A stretch of 64,000 bases of DNA from Pseudomonas rhizophila (GTDB lineage Bacteria > Pseudomonadota > Gammaproteobacteria > Pseudomonadales > Pseudomonadaceae): NCBI RefSeq assembly GCF_003033885.1, contig NZ_CP024081.1, positions 4,590,388-4,654,387 on the forward strand. The letters run 5' to 3'. Positions 44,992 to 52,580 of this stretch are shown here, one piece after another. A program made the translations under genes and the position numbers. The notes under the pieces were generated by a model. The model was not told the DNA's origin. It saw nothing but the letters and a program-made list of their open reading frames with translations, and made no database searches. The stretch's first letter is position 1. Each line of letters begins with the position of its first letter.

Positions 44992-46191
44992 ATGCCTGAT
45001 CAAGAAGACCTTTACCTTTCGGCAGAAGAAGCGGCTGGAATGCTGGGGGTCAGCCTTCCAACCCTTTATGCCTACGTCAGCCGGAAGAACATTCGGTCCG
45101 TCAAGATCGCCAATACGCCCAAGCGTCGCTATTGGGCCGAAGACATCCAGCGCTTGGTGAAAAGCCCCGCGGGGCACGCTGCAAAGCGCTCGTCGTCATC
45201 GGACAGCGCCATTACATTGATCACCGATGACGGCCTCTTCTACAGGGGGCACGACGTCGTCGAGCTCGCCGACCACGCCACGGTCGAGGAGGTCGCCGGA
45301 TTGATGTGGCAGGTGCCATCGGCCTTCGGACCGTCGCTGCCGCGCGCGCCGAAGGATAGCGTCAAACTGCTGAAGATCTATGAGCACATGTCAGCGCCGG
45401 AGAAGGCAATTGCGCTTTTCCCGCTGGTTCAAAGGGAGAACCCCAAAGCCTTCGATCTTTCCATCGACAGCTATGCACGCACCGGCGCCGATGTCGTGAG
45501 ATGGTTTGCCGCGTTGGTCGTGGGCGCGACCCAACCAAGCACACAACCCTTGCACGAATTCATTACCCAGGCCTGCGCAGCCCCGCCAGCCCACGCCGAT
45601 CTGATCAGGCGTCTTCTGATCCTCAGCGTCGATCATGAACTGGACCACGCCACTCACAGCGTTCGCGTTGCCGCCACGACCGGCGCCACCCCCTACTACG
45701 CAGCGATCGCGGGACTCGCGGCCGCCAGGGGTCATAAGATCGCCTATGGCAGAAACGAAGCCGCCAGCAGGATGATCGAGGAAATCTGTACAGCTACCGA
45801 TCCCACCCAACCGATATTGCAACGGTACAGTCAGGAGGGGCACATCATCGGGTTCGGACCTAATGTCCACTCAGTCAGTGACCCACGTGCTACCAATCTG
45901 ATGAAAGCGTTGACCGCTGCCTTCGAGGGCGACCCCGAATTTGCCAAGCTGCAGAAAGCTTTTTCGGTCGCCTCGGAACTCGTCGCATACCCCCCGGAGT
46001 TCATTCTCCTGGTGAGTTTCATCGGTAGAAAGCTTGGGTTGCATCGGCAGGAAATCGCACTGGCGGGTGTCGGAAGATTGATCGGCTGGATAGCCCACGC
46101 CAGCGAGCAATACAACCAGCATCATGACGCTCGCCCCCGCGCTCGGTACACGGGGACTCTGCCAAGAGCGACCCACCTCGCCAGTGACTAG
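44992..46191 (+). CDS. HTH domain fused to a catalytically degenerate citrate synthase fold; probable regulator
   Basis: The product has 399 residues. Residues 7-56 form a MerR/excisionase-type helix-turn-helix (LYLSAEEAAGMLGVSLPTLY). Residues 75-380 follow citrate synthase (LSVDHELDHATHSVRVAATT; GFG..V...DPRATNL; GRLIGWIAHASEQ). The three catalytic residues (E. coli GltA His264, His305, Asp362) align with Ala251, Pro290 and Glu336, so synthase activity is very unlikely while the fold looks intact. It is divergent from the CitMHS operon and convergent, by a 4-base overlap, with MmgE/PrpD. I infer a transcription factor that senses a carboxylic acid or CoA ester through the citrate-synthase pocket. 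Automatic annotation would call it citrate synthase. The ribosome site is weak. Confidence 0.8.
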   Translation: MPDQEDLYLSAEEAAGMLGVSLPTLYAYVSRKNIRSVKIANTPKRRYWAEDIQRLVKSPAGHAAKRSSSSDSAITLITDDGLFYRGHDVVELADHATVEEVAGLMWQVPSAFGPSLPRAPKDSVKLLKIYEHMSAPEKAIALFPLVQRENPKAFDLSIDSYARTGADVVRWFAALVVGATQPSTQPLHEFITQACAAPPAHADLIRRLLILSVDHELDHATHSVRVAATTGATPYYAAIAGLAAARGHKIAYGRNEAASRMIEEICTATDPTQPILQRYSQEGHIIGFGPNVHSVSDPRATNLMKALTAAFEGDPEFAKLQKAFSVASELVAYPPEFILLVSFIGRKLGLHRQEIALAGVGRLIGWIAHASEQYNQHHDARPRARYTGTLPRATHLASD

Positions 46192-47564
46192 ACAGAAGCA
46201 ACCATGGCCGCAAACAGCGATGTGAATTCGGATTGGTGTTGAAGTTCAGCCACATACCCAAGCACCTTGGCCTGCGCCGACTCTTCAAGATGAGGTGAGG
46301 CCATCCTCCTGAATTTTCGTTCAAAATCGCTATCGGTCATCGGTGTTTCGACGGACCCCGGCCCGCTGATCATCTCGCTTACGACGATTTCGCCTGACAC
46401 CAGCGTGGCGCTGACCCGGTTGGCAAGATGACGCGGAAACAACGCGGTGAGCGCGCCATCCTCCACCACGCTGATCTTGCCCATCAGGGCAACCACCATG
46501 GGATCAGCCATTTTTTCCGGCGAATAAGAGTCTATGGTGATGTCACCGTCGAGCAGCGCCCGGGCCACGTTGTAGGGCAAGCTGTGATCCGCCGTCTCTC
46601 GCGTTTTGGGCAACCATTTTTCAGGGGTGTCAGCCAACACTCGACGGTTGAACTCGGACGTTTGGATAACGATGCAAGCGATATCATCGAGATCGTCAAT
46701 CCGGGCACGTATGTCCAGGGCTGCCCACACCGCGGTATGCAGCTCACCGTTGGTGGGAAAGGTCTTGGTCAGGGAGCGCCGTATAGCGTAATCACCATTC
46801 TCGGGCGTACCAAAACGATCCGTATCCAGGTCGAACGGGCCTGAGACCAATTTAAAGAACCCCATGTCCCCCTCGAACACCGGCGACGGGCCTGTCATGC
46901 CGTGACGCGATAGCTGGGCAGCGAAGATCGCATTACGTGCAGCGTTTGCGGCCGAGCAGCCCTTCCAGTCCGACAGGGATCCACTGCGAACCTGGCGCAT
47001 GGCCAGATGAGCGCTCAACGCTATATTGATTGCCTGTGCGGTCTGCGCCACATCCAGCTTCATCAGACTGGAAGCCGCCGCGGCCATCGCCACATTTATG
47101 TAATTGACGTGGTCCCAGCCGCGCTTGTTCAGGCTGGCCGCGTCCTGCAGTCGCATCTGGATCTCATAGGCCAGCACAATGGCCGAAATGAGTTCTGCCC
47201 CGGTGGCCCCCTCGGCCTCTGCTAGCGCCAGGCAGGCCGGAATATTGTCACTCGGATGGCCCGGCTCCAGCCCCATATAGCCATCGTTGTAGTCCAGGAA
47301 ACGGACCATCACGCCATTGGCAAACGCCGCTATCTCTGGCGTTGTTTGGATAGTTGTTCCGAACACGCTGGACGCCTGCGCGGGATTGGCAACCGCATAA
47401 CACACAGCGGCATTCACAGGCGCCGCTCCGTAGGCCCCCAATATGCACGCCAGACTGTCAATGAAGCGCTGTCGCACCAACGCGATGATCTCTTCGGGCA
47501 GTCGCTGATGCCTGAATTTATGCGCGTACTCTGCAAGTTGCAGCGCAATAGTCGTATTGCTCAT
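46188..47564 (-). CDS. MmgE/PrpD family protein
   Basis: A 458-residue MmgE/PrpD protein, the family of 2-methylcitrate dehydratase and cis-aconitate decarboxylase. Family stretches are LVRQRFIDSLACILGAYG, NGVMVRFLDYNDGYMG (active-site region), GHPSDNIPACLALAEA and DWKGCSAANAARNAIFAA. GAGG lies 5 bases before the ATG at 47564. It follows AtuA-2 and DUF4387-2 on the same strand (83-base gap). Its TAG stop shares the palindrome CTAG with the stop of the convergent HTH-citrate-synthase-like gene. The substrate is probably a tricarboxylate or methyl-branched relative; no prpB/prpC is nearby, so it is not the housekeeping propionate enzyme. Confidence 0.84.
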   Translation of the reverse strand: MSNTTIALQLAEYAHKFRHQRLPEEIIALVRQRFIDSLACILGAYGAAPVNAAVCYAVANPAQASSVFGTTIQTTPEIAAFANGVMVRFLDYNDGYMGLEPGHPSDNIPACLALAEAEGATGAELISAIVLAYEIQMRLQDAASLNKRGWDHVNYINVAMAAAASSLMKLDVAQTAQAINIALSAHLAMRQVRSGSLSDWKGCSAANAARNAIFAAQLSRHGMTGPSPVFEGDMGFFKLVSGPFDLDTDRFGTPENGDYAIRRSLTKTFPTNGELHTAVWAALDIRARIDDLDDIACIVIQTSEFNRRVLADTPEKWLPKTRETADHSLPYNVARALLDGDITIDSYSPEKMADPMVVALMGKISVVEDGALTALFPRHLANRVSATLVSGEIVVSEMISGPGSVETPMTDSDFERKFRRMASPHLEESAQAKVLGYVAELQHQSEFTSLFAAMVASV

Positions 47565-47647
47565 GGTTGCCTCTGTTCTGCACCAGGGTTGGGTCTGCGC
47601 CGATGGCGGCGACGGCATCACCTGTTGCCAGGTGACGCGTGCGGTTC

Positions 47648-47956
47648 TCAGTCCAGAATGACGTCGAGTAAACGTACGTATTGCTGGCCGGCATGCATGT
47701 CGCGCTCCACCATCCCGCCTTGCGGCGTAGCGCGAGGGTAGGAAATCTTGACCATTTCCAGGTCAGCAACGGGAATATGTTTCACCCGTGCCGGATCGGT
47801 GCCATAGAGCCTTGCGAATTGCGCCGATGAAAGTGCTGCACTTTGTGAGTAACGCTCAAAGTTTTCACGCCCGTCAAAAAATATATCGAAGGTAATCCAG
47901 AACGGCCCGGCTTGTTTGGATCGAACATGTCGGCATACATCACGCAACTTAACCAT
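47648..47956 (-). CDS. DUF4387 protein, partner of the second AtuA-family protein
   Basis: A 102-residue DUF4387 protein starting MVKLRDVCRHVRSKQAGPFW, with MVKISYPRATPQGGMVERDMHAGQ at the C-terminal side. It overlaps the preceding AtuA stop by one base (TAATG), indicating translational coupling and probable complex formation. It is homologous to the copy at 39113-39430. Confidence 0.82.
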   Translation of the reverse strand: MVKLRDVCRHVRSKQAGPFWITFDIFFDGRENFERYSQSAALSSAQFARLYGTDPARVKHIPVADLEMVKISYPRATPQGGMVERDMHAGQQYVRLLDVILD

Positions 47957-49368
47957 TAACTCAACTCCTTCACAGCCAACGTTGACTCGGAAAGATCGAT
48001 CCATTGAATACGCACCAACTCAAATGGGTCCTCCAATTGCACTACGTGATTTAACTTGAACTCATAAATCTGACCGCGAGGTATATCAGCCGGGGTGAAA
48101 GCAAAGCCGTAAGAAGGCAATTCCTTGCCCATTACGCTGGGGTAGTGAAAAAAGTAGGGATTGCATGCTTGGGCAATCGTATTTGCCATTTCTTGAGTCG
48201 CTGCTGTGGCGACAAATAGCATGCCTATTTCCGGCGGAGGCAAAGTTCCAACGGGGGGGTTTACGCCGGTGACGCCGTTCCAGCCATACATTCGCAGCGA
48301 GATATGAAACTCTCCCAACTCCTGCGGCGGGATGGATTGACGGGTCCGGGTGTACAGGGCTTCCAGCAGGCGGTCATGAAACCCATCAATATCATTGAGT
48401 ACATCAGGGTCCTGGATACCCACTAACATGATTGTCTGATAGAGCCCGGCCGCGGCGCCCTCCAGCTTCATTGTGTAGGGCATCGTCTCCCATTCAGACC
48501 CTACGACACGAACGGCTCGCTCGTTCAGCTTCTGGTAGCGCGCTTGTGCGACGTTCAGGATACCGCCGGGTTCCACCAATCGAAACGGGTCGCTATTTTC
48601 ATAAAGCATGTGTGCAGAGACGCTATGGGGCGTGCACTGATTGTCTTTACTTAATGGCTCAACGTCGAAACCCTGCGCATCAACGCTGAGCAATATTCCC
48701 GAGCCCAATGTCGGGTTAACGGCGCACTGGACACCGCACTCCCCCGTTTTGCCGGCATGCCAGGACGGCCCCCAGGGCGCGCCCTTCCAGATCGGATAAC
48801 AGGCAATGACCGCCGTGTCGGTCGAACGACCCGCCAAAATGATATCGGCGCCTGCTTCAAGCGCGGCAATGAACGGTTCTACACCCAGCGCCGCCACAAT
48901 GTGTTCACAACTGTCCACTGTAGCGTCATCGAGCTCACCGTGAGGCGGCAGCGGTTTGATACGCCCCTGTGCGTTCAACTGCTTAACGGTGTCCCTGTCC
49001 TGTTCACAATATATGAGCGCAATCTTTGGTGTGACGCCCAACTCTCCTGCAACCTCCAGGACTATATCGCGCGTCCAGTCCAGGTTGAGATCGCCACCGG
49101 CCTGTCCTGCCGTGCCGACAATTATCGGCACCCCGGACCAGGCCTGCGCCTTCATTAATATCGTCAAGTCGCGTTTGACCGCCCCGCGGTTATTCTTCGA
49201 TTTTCCAAGTGCGAGATACGCTGCTCCACTATCGGTAGAACCGGCGTCCGTGGCAATTGCTTGCGCACCGGCCACCAGTCCATAAATAATTTCTTCTTCA
49301 CGAACGCCCGCCCCTAATGAACCACAAGGAACGATCACTTTGACGCAACCTTCAAATACCTGCCCCAT
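47956..49368 (-). CDS. AtuA/DUF1446 family protein, second copy
   Basis: A 470-residue DUF1446 protein. It shares with the first copy ATDAGSTDSGAAYLALG, EPFIAALEAGADIILAGR followed by STDTAV, WHAGKTGECGVQC, SAHMLYENSDPFRLVEPGG and a similar C-terminus. Identity looks moderate, so the copies probably act on different intermediates or form different complexes rather than being recent duplicates. GAGGG lies 4-5 bases before the ATG. A good promoter match lies 32-59 bases upstream, so this gene heads its own operon (AtuA-2, DUF4387-2, MmgE/PrpD). The reaction is not established for this family. Confidence 0.83.
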   Translation of the reverse strand: MGQVFEGCVKVIVPCGSLGAGVREEEIIYGLVAGAQAIATDAGSTDSGAAYLALGKSKNNRGAVKRDLTILMKAQAWSGVPIIVGTAGQAGGDLNLDWTRDIVLEVAGELGVTPKIALIYCEQDRDTVKQLNAQGRIKPLPPHGELDDATVDSCEHIVAALGVEPFIAALEAGADIILAGRSTDTAVIACYPIWKGAPWGPSWHAGKTGECGVQCAVNPTLGSGILLSVDAQGFDVEPLSKDNQCTPHSVSAHMLYENSDPFRLVEPGGILNVAQARYQKLNERAVRVVGSEWETMPYTMKLEGAAAGLYQTIMLVGIQDPDVLNDIDGFHDRLLEALYTRTRQSIPPQELGEFHISLRMYGWNGVTGVNPPVGTLPPPEIGMLFVATAATQEMANTIAQACNPYFFHYPSVMGKELPSYGFAFTPADIPRGQIYEFKLNHVVQLEDPFELVRIQWIDLSESTLAVKELS

Positions 49369-49399
49369 AAAACCCTCTTCCGATTCACTCAGTCAGGCA

Positions 49400-49427
49400 A
49401 TAATAAGGGCTGTAATCGTGTTGACAA
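49400..49427 (-). promoter_or_regulatory. Sigma-70-type promoter for the AtuA-2 operon
   Basis: On the minus strand: -35 TTGTCA (49422-49427), 16-base spacer, -10 TATTAT (49400-49405), about 32 bases before the AtuA-2 ATG. TTGTC repeats around the -35 (TTGTCCACTTGTCAA) could be part of an operator. Confidence 0.55.
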
Positions 49428-49690
49428 GTGGACAAAAATTATCAATATAGGCCCGTTACCCAATGGGTTGCCGGGCATTCTTTCCGAGCATTCGCCTCCA
49501 TTAATTCGCTGACCGAAATATACTTTTATCGATTAAGTTCAACACCGCTGAAAGTTCGTCTGAGCCTGCACACTTTTCAGAATAAAACTTTGATCTCCAG
49601 CGCATTCCGGGAACGCGATGACCGGCAGGACTCATGCGATGATGAACCACCCCGCGCACTCCCGCCGCGTGGCCTTTTGTGTACTCCGGG
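49428..49690. other. Intergenic stretch without a gene
   Basis: Between the AtuA-2 promoter and the end of the membrane transporter gene I see no coding potential on either strand. It is AT-rich near 49,500 and becomes GC-rich toward the transporter stop. No clear terminator for the transporter was found. Confidence 0.4.
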
Positions 49691-51016
49691 TTATGTTTCG
49701 ACGGCGCTGGCGCTGGCGGCCACTCCCCGTGCCTGCTGCTGGTTATCGGCATGCTGTCCCAATTGCCATCCCAGATAGGCCCACAGCAGCGCGCAGCCCG
49801 CGCCGATCAGAGCCGCCAGGCCAGTGCCCTGCCCCAGCATGTCGAGCAGGCTCTTGGCCCAACCGCTCAGCGCATCACCGCCGCGATAAACCACGGTGTC
49901 GATGAAGTTCTTGGCCTTGTACTTGCTCTCGGCATCCAAGGGTGCGAAGAGCATTTCCCTGCCCGGCCGGACGAACGCGTATTCACCGATTCGCCGCACG
50001 ATCATCAGGGCGGCAAGCAGTGCGAAGCCGGGGGCCAGCGCAAGACCCACGAACCCGATGCACATGAGCAGCGGCACGATCGCCAGTAACGCACGCACCC
50101 CCAGCTTCGGCGCAATGCGCCCGGTGATGAACAGCTGAGACACCAGAGCGCCAGCCTGCACGATGAAGTCAATGGTGCCGAAAACCCGGACCTGCGCCTC
50201 ACGACTCGGAAAATGTTCGGCCACCAGGCGCGCCTGCTCGAAGTAGAGAAAGGTGGTGACCGTCGCCAGTAGCACGACGAACCCGGCGATCCCCAACAGG
50301 TAGGGTGACCTGAGCACCGCCGTCAAACCGCTGAACGGATTGCCCTGCAGTGGCTGCCCGGGGCTTTGCGTCGGTGCCGCACCAGGCCGCCCAGCCCCGC
50401 CCTTTTCGCGCCAGCCCATCAGCGCCCGCTTCAATACAAATGTGACACCCAGCAACAGCGCGGCCAGAAACATCAAGCCCGAGGCACCAATGGCCTCAAT
50501 AAGCGCCGCGCTCAGGGCCGGCCCCAGCAGACCGCCGATGCTGGCGCCGGCAGCGATGAAGGCAAACAGCCGCTTGGCCTGTTCACTGTCGAATACATCC
50601 GCCATCAGGCTCCAGGCCACGGACACCACGAACAGGTTATAAACCGATATCCATACGTAGAAAGTACGGGCGAGCCAGACGCTGTCCGATTGAAACTCGA
50701 ACAATTCAACGAACATCAGCAAGTTGATCCCGAAGAAGCCGTACACCCAATCAACGAGGCGCAGGCGCGGGACCCGGGAACTGACCCAGGCAAACAACGG
50801 AACGGCCGCCAGCATCACCAGGAACGTGGCAGTGAACAGCCATTGCAGATTCTCCACGCCCGCCGCGATGCCCATCGATTCACGTATCGGGCGCAGCATG
50901 AAGTAGCCGGTAAAGAGGCAGAGAAACAACAAGAACCCGCACAGCGCCGGACGCAGCTCATCGTCACGGGCGTTCACGGCAAGGCTCAGTCGATGCAAGT
51001 AGGAAGGCGCACTCAT
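49691..51016 (-). CDS. Twelve-helix transporter (MFS / nucleotide-exchanger-like)
   Basis: A 441-residue membrane protein with about 12 hydrophobic segments. The stretch GYFMLRPIRESMGIAAG, the long hydrophilic loop after helix 6 (Gly/Pro/Gln-rich, about residues 200-225) and YKAKNFIDTVVYRGGDALSGW resemble MFS proteins often labelled NTP/NTP exchange transporter in proteobacteria. Nucleotide transport is doubtful in a free-living bacterium, so the substrate is best left open. The ATG at 51016 is chosen. An SDR gene lies 69 bases upstream on the same strand. Confidence 0.74.
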   Translation of the reverse strand: MSAPSYLHRLSLAVNARDDELRPALCGFLLFLCLFTGYFMLRPIRESMGIAAGVENLQWLFTATFLVMLAAVPLFAWVSSRVPRLRLVDWVYGFFGINLLMFVELFEFQSDSVWLARTFYVWISVYNLFVVSVAWSLMADVFDSEQAKRLFAFIAAGASIGGLLGPALSAALIEAIGASGLMFLAALLLGVTFVLKRALMGWREKGGAGRPGAAPTQSPGQPLQGNPFSGLTAVLRSPYLLGIAGFVVLLATVTTFLYFEQARLVAEHFPSREAQVRVFGTIDFIVQAGALVSQLFITGRIAPKLGVRALLAIVPLLMCIGFVGLALAPGFALLAALMIVRRIGEYAFVRPGREMLFAPLDAESKYKAKNFIDTVVYRGGDALSGWAKSLLDMLGQGTGLAALIGAGCALLWAYLGWQLGQHADNQQQARGVAASASAVET

Positions 51017-51085
51017 GGAGACTCCTGGAAGGCGACAACAGGCAAGAGAGTGGGCACGCAACGGATTGCCGTGCCCAAGGCATGA

Positions 51086-52141
51086 TCAGCGGTAGGTGAC
51101 GCCGGTCAGTCGCTCGGAGACGGTCCAGAGCCGTTCGGCATCCGCCTCATGGGTGGCGGCCGGCGGCATCCTGGCGAAGCCCAATGGGCCGCGTTTTTCC
51201 TCGTCGCCGGTGGGGCCGTAGTAGGCACCGCCAACCGCCTCAGGCGCGGTGGCGGCATACAGCGTGGGCAGCGCCCCCTGGGCAGCTGAATGGTATACGT
51301 CGCGATCCTTGGCCCATCGCTGGCCGAACTCGCTGTTCAGACCCGGACCACGCGCGACCAACTCGGTGACGGCGACGCCTGGATGCGCAGCGATGCTGCG
51401 AATGTTCCAACCTGCGGCCTCGCTGCGCTGCTGCAAGGCAAAGGTCCAGTGCAGGATGGCCAGCTTGGACTGCGCGTAGGCGGCCAAAGGTTGGTACTGC
51501 TGCTCAGCCTGCAGGTCGTTGAAGTTCATTGTTCCGCGAGCCGCGGCGATGCTCGAAAGGCTCACCACGCGAGCGTCCTGGCTTTGCCGTAACAACGGCA
51601 CCAGCAGGCCGGTCAGTGCGAAGTGCCCCAGGTAGTTGGTCGCCAACTGGAGCTCGAAGCCATCCGCGGAGGTACCCCGCTCCGGAGGCGCCATGACGGC
51701 GGCATTGTTGATCAACACATCCAGGCGCGGCAGTCGCTGGTTCAGCCGCTGGGCCAGGCTGCGCACCGATGAAAGATTGGCCAGGTCCACGGCCTCGAAC
51801 TGCACCTTGGCGTCGGGTACGGATGTTTTGATTTGCGCGATGGCCTGCGCGCCACGCTCCGGGTTGCGCGCAGCAATGATGACGTCGGCGCCGGCCCGGG
51901 CCAGTGCCAGTGCGTCCTCGTACCCCATGCCGCTCGTGCCGCCGGTGATCAGGACGATTCGACCTTCCTGGGAAGGCATGTCGCGGGTCGACCAGTCCGG
52001 TTTCGGCGCGACGCGACTGGACGCATCGATACTGACCGCGCTTAGCAGCACGGCGCCAACGGTCAGTGTTCGAGCCAGCTTCACCAGTCGGCTCAGGTTA
52101 TTTGAAAGGCCCGTTTCGGTTGCTGCTGTTCTGATGCACAT
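51086..52141 (-). CDS. SDR oxidoreductase with N-terminal membrane anchor or signal
   Basis: A 351-residue short-chain dehydrogenase of the retinol-dehydrogenase-like type. A hydrophobic N-terminal segment (about residues 18-40: LVKLARTLTVGAVLLSAVS) precedes the domain, suggesting membrane anchoring or export. Cofactor motif ITGGTSGMGYE, INNAAVM and catalytic YAQSK are present. The weak GAGCTC ribosome site leaves the ATG at 52141 somewhat uncertain. It starts 44 bases downstream of the DUF2790 gene and may share its promoter. The substrate is unknown. Confidence 0.78.
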   Translation of the reverse strand: MCIRTAATETGLSNNLSRLVKLARTLTVGAVLLSAVSIDASSRVAPKPDWSTRDMPSQEGRIVLITGGTSGMGYEDALALARAGADVIIAARNPERGAQAIAQIKTSVPDAKVQFEAVDLANLSSVRSLAQRLNQRLPRLDVLINNAAVMAPPERGTSADGFELQLATNYLGHFALTGLLVPLLRQSQDARVVSLSSIAAARGTMNFNDLQAEQQYQPLAAYAQSKLAILHWTFALQQRSEAAGWNIRSIAAHPGVAVTELVARGPGLNSEFGQRWAKDRDVYHSAAQGALPTLYAATAPEAVGGAYYGPTGDEEKRGPLGFARMPPAATHEADAERLWTVSERLTGVTYR

Positions 52142-52185
52142 GGTTGAGCTCTCTATTTGGATGAAGAACCAGCACTGCCGAACGG

Positions 52186-52446
52186 TCACTGGAGCACGCA
52201 CACCTCAGACTGCTTCAGAAAGCTGACGCGCTCTGTGACCCCTTGTGTATTCACGTAGGTCATCTTTGCGCGCACGACCTCGCACACCCGCGACTCCGGT
52301 TCTTCAATGCGGATGACCCTGGCGATATCCAGCGGCATGCCATATTCGTAGGCAGGCACATCCGCTTTCTCTTCGGCGAACAGAGGCAAACCGCTCAGAG
52401 TGATGAATGCCAGAAGACTGGCGATCGACACGTTTTGAATGTTCAT
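52186..52446 (-). CDS. Small secreted DUF2790 protein
   Basis: An 86-residue protein with a signal peptide (residues 1-25, ending GLPLFAEE) and the DUF2790 pattern PAYEYGMPLDIARVI, then CEVVRAKMTYVNTQG and a C-terminal Cys. GGAG lies 6 bases before the ATG at 52446. Such small periplasmic proteins are frequent in Pseudomonas near metal- or stress-responsive two-component systems; their role is unknown. A terminator separates it from the kinase gene upstream, and a TGACA-N6-TGTCA box lies in its promoter region. Confidence 0.8.
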   Translation of the reverse strand: MNIQNVSIASLLAFITLSGLPLFAEEKADVPAYEYGMPLDIARVIRIEEPESRVCEVVRAKMTYVNTQGVTERVSFLKQSEVCVLQ

Positions 52447-52526
52447 AGTGGACTCCACGACTGTCCTTTACCGGGATGGTCGTAGCACTCTAGGGGGAGG
52501 TGACTGACGTCAAGGTGACTGCTGAC

Positions 52527-52542
52527 TGACAGGAAGATGTCA
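52527..52542. promoter_or_regulatory. Response-regulator box candidate TGACA-N6-TGTCA
   Basis: A perfect 5-6-5 inverted repeat 81-96 bases upstream of the DUF2790 start. It uses the same TGACA/TGTCA arms as the palindrome before the mipA gene, hinting that one of the two OmpR-type regulators here binds both. Confidence 0.45.
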
Positions 52543-52545
52543 AAC

Positions 52546-52564
52546 GCCGGCGAGCCACGCCGGC
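52546..52564. terminator. Terminator-like hairpin after the first sensor kinase gene
   Basis: GCCGGCG pairs perfectly with CGCCGGC around a 5-base loop, 16 bases beyond the kinase stop on the minus strand, followed there by GTTTG. Confidence 0.5.
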
Positions 52565-52580
52565 CATCGGTTGACGGCGA

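Noticed and set aside
44992..46191. Functional citrate synthase
   Set aside because: All three catalytic residues are replaced and the protein has an N-terminal helix-turn-helix, so a regulatory role fits better.
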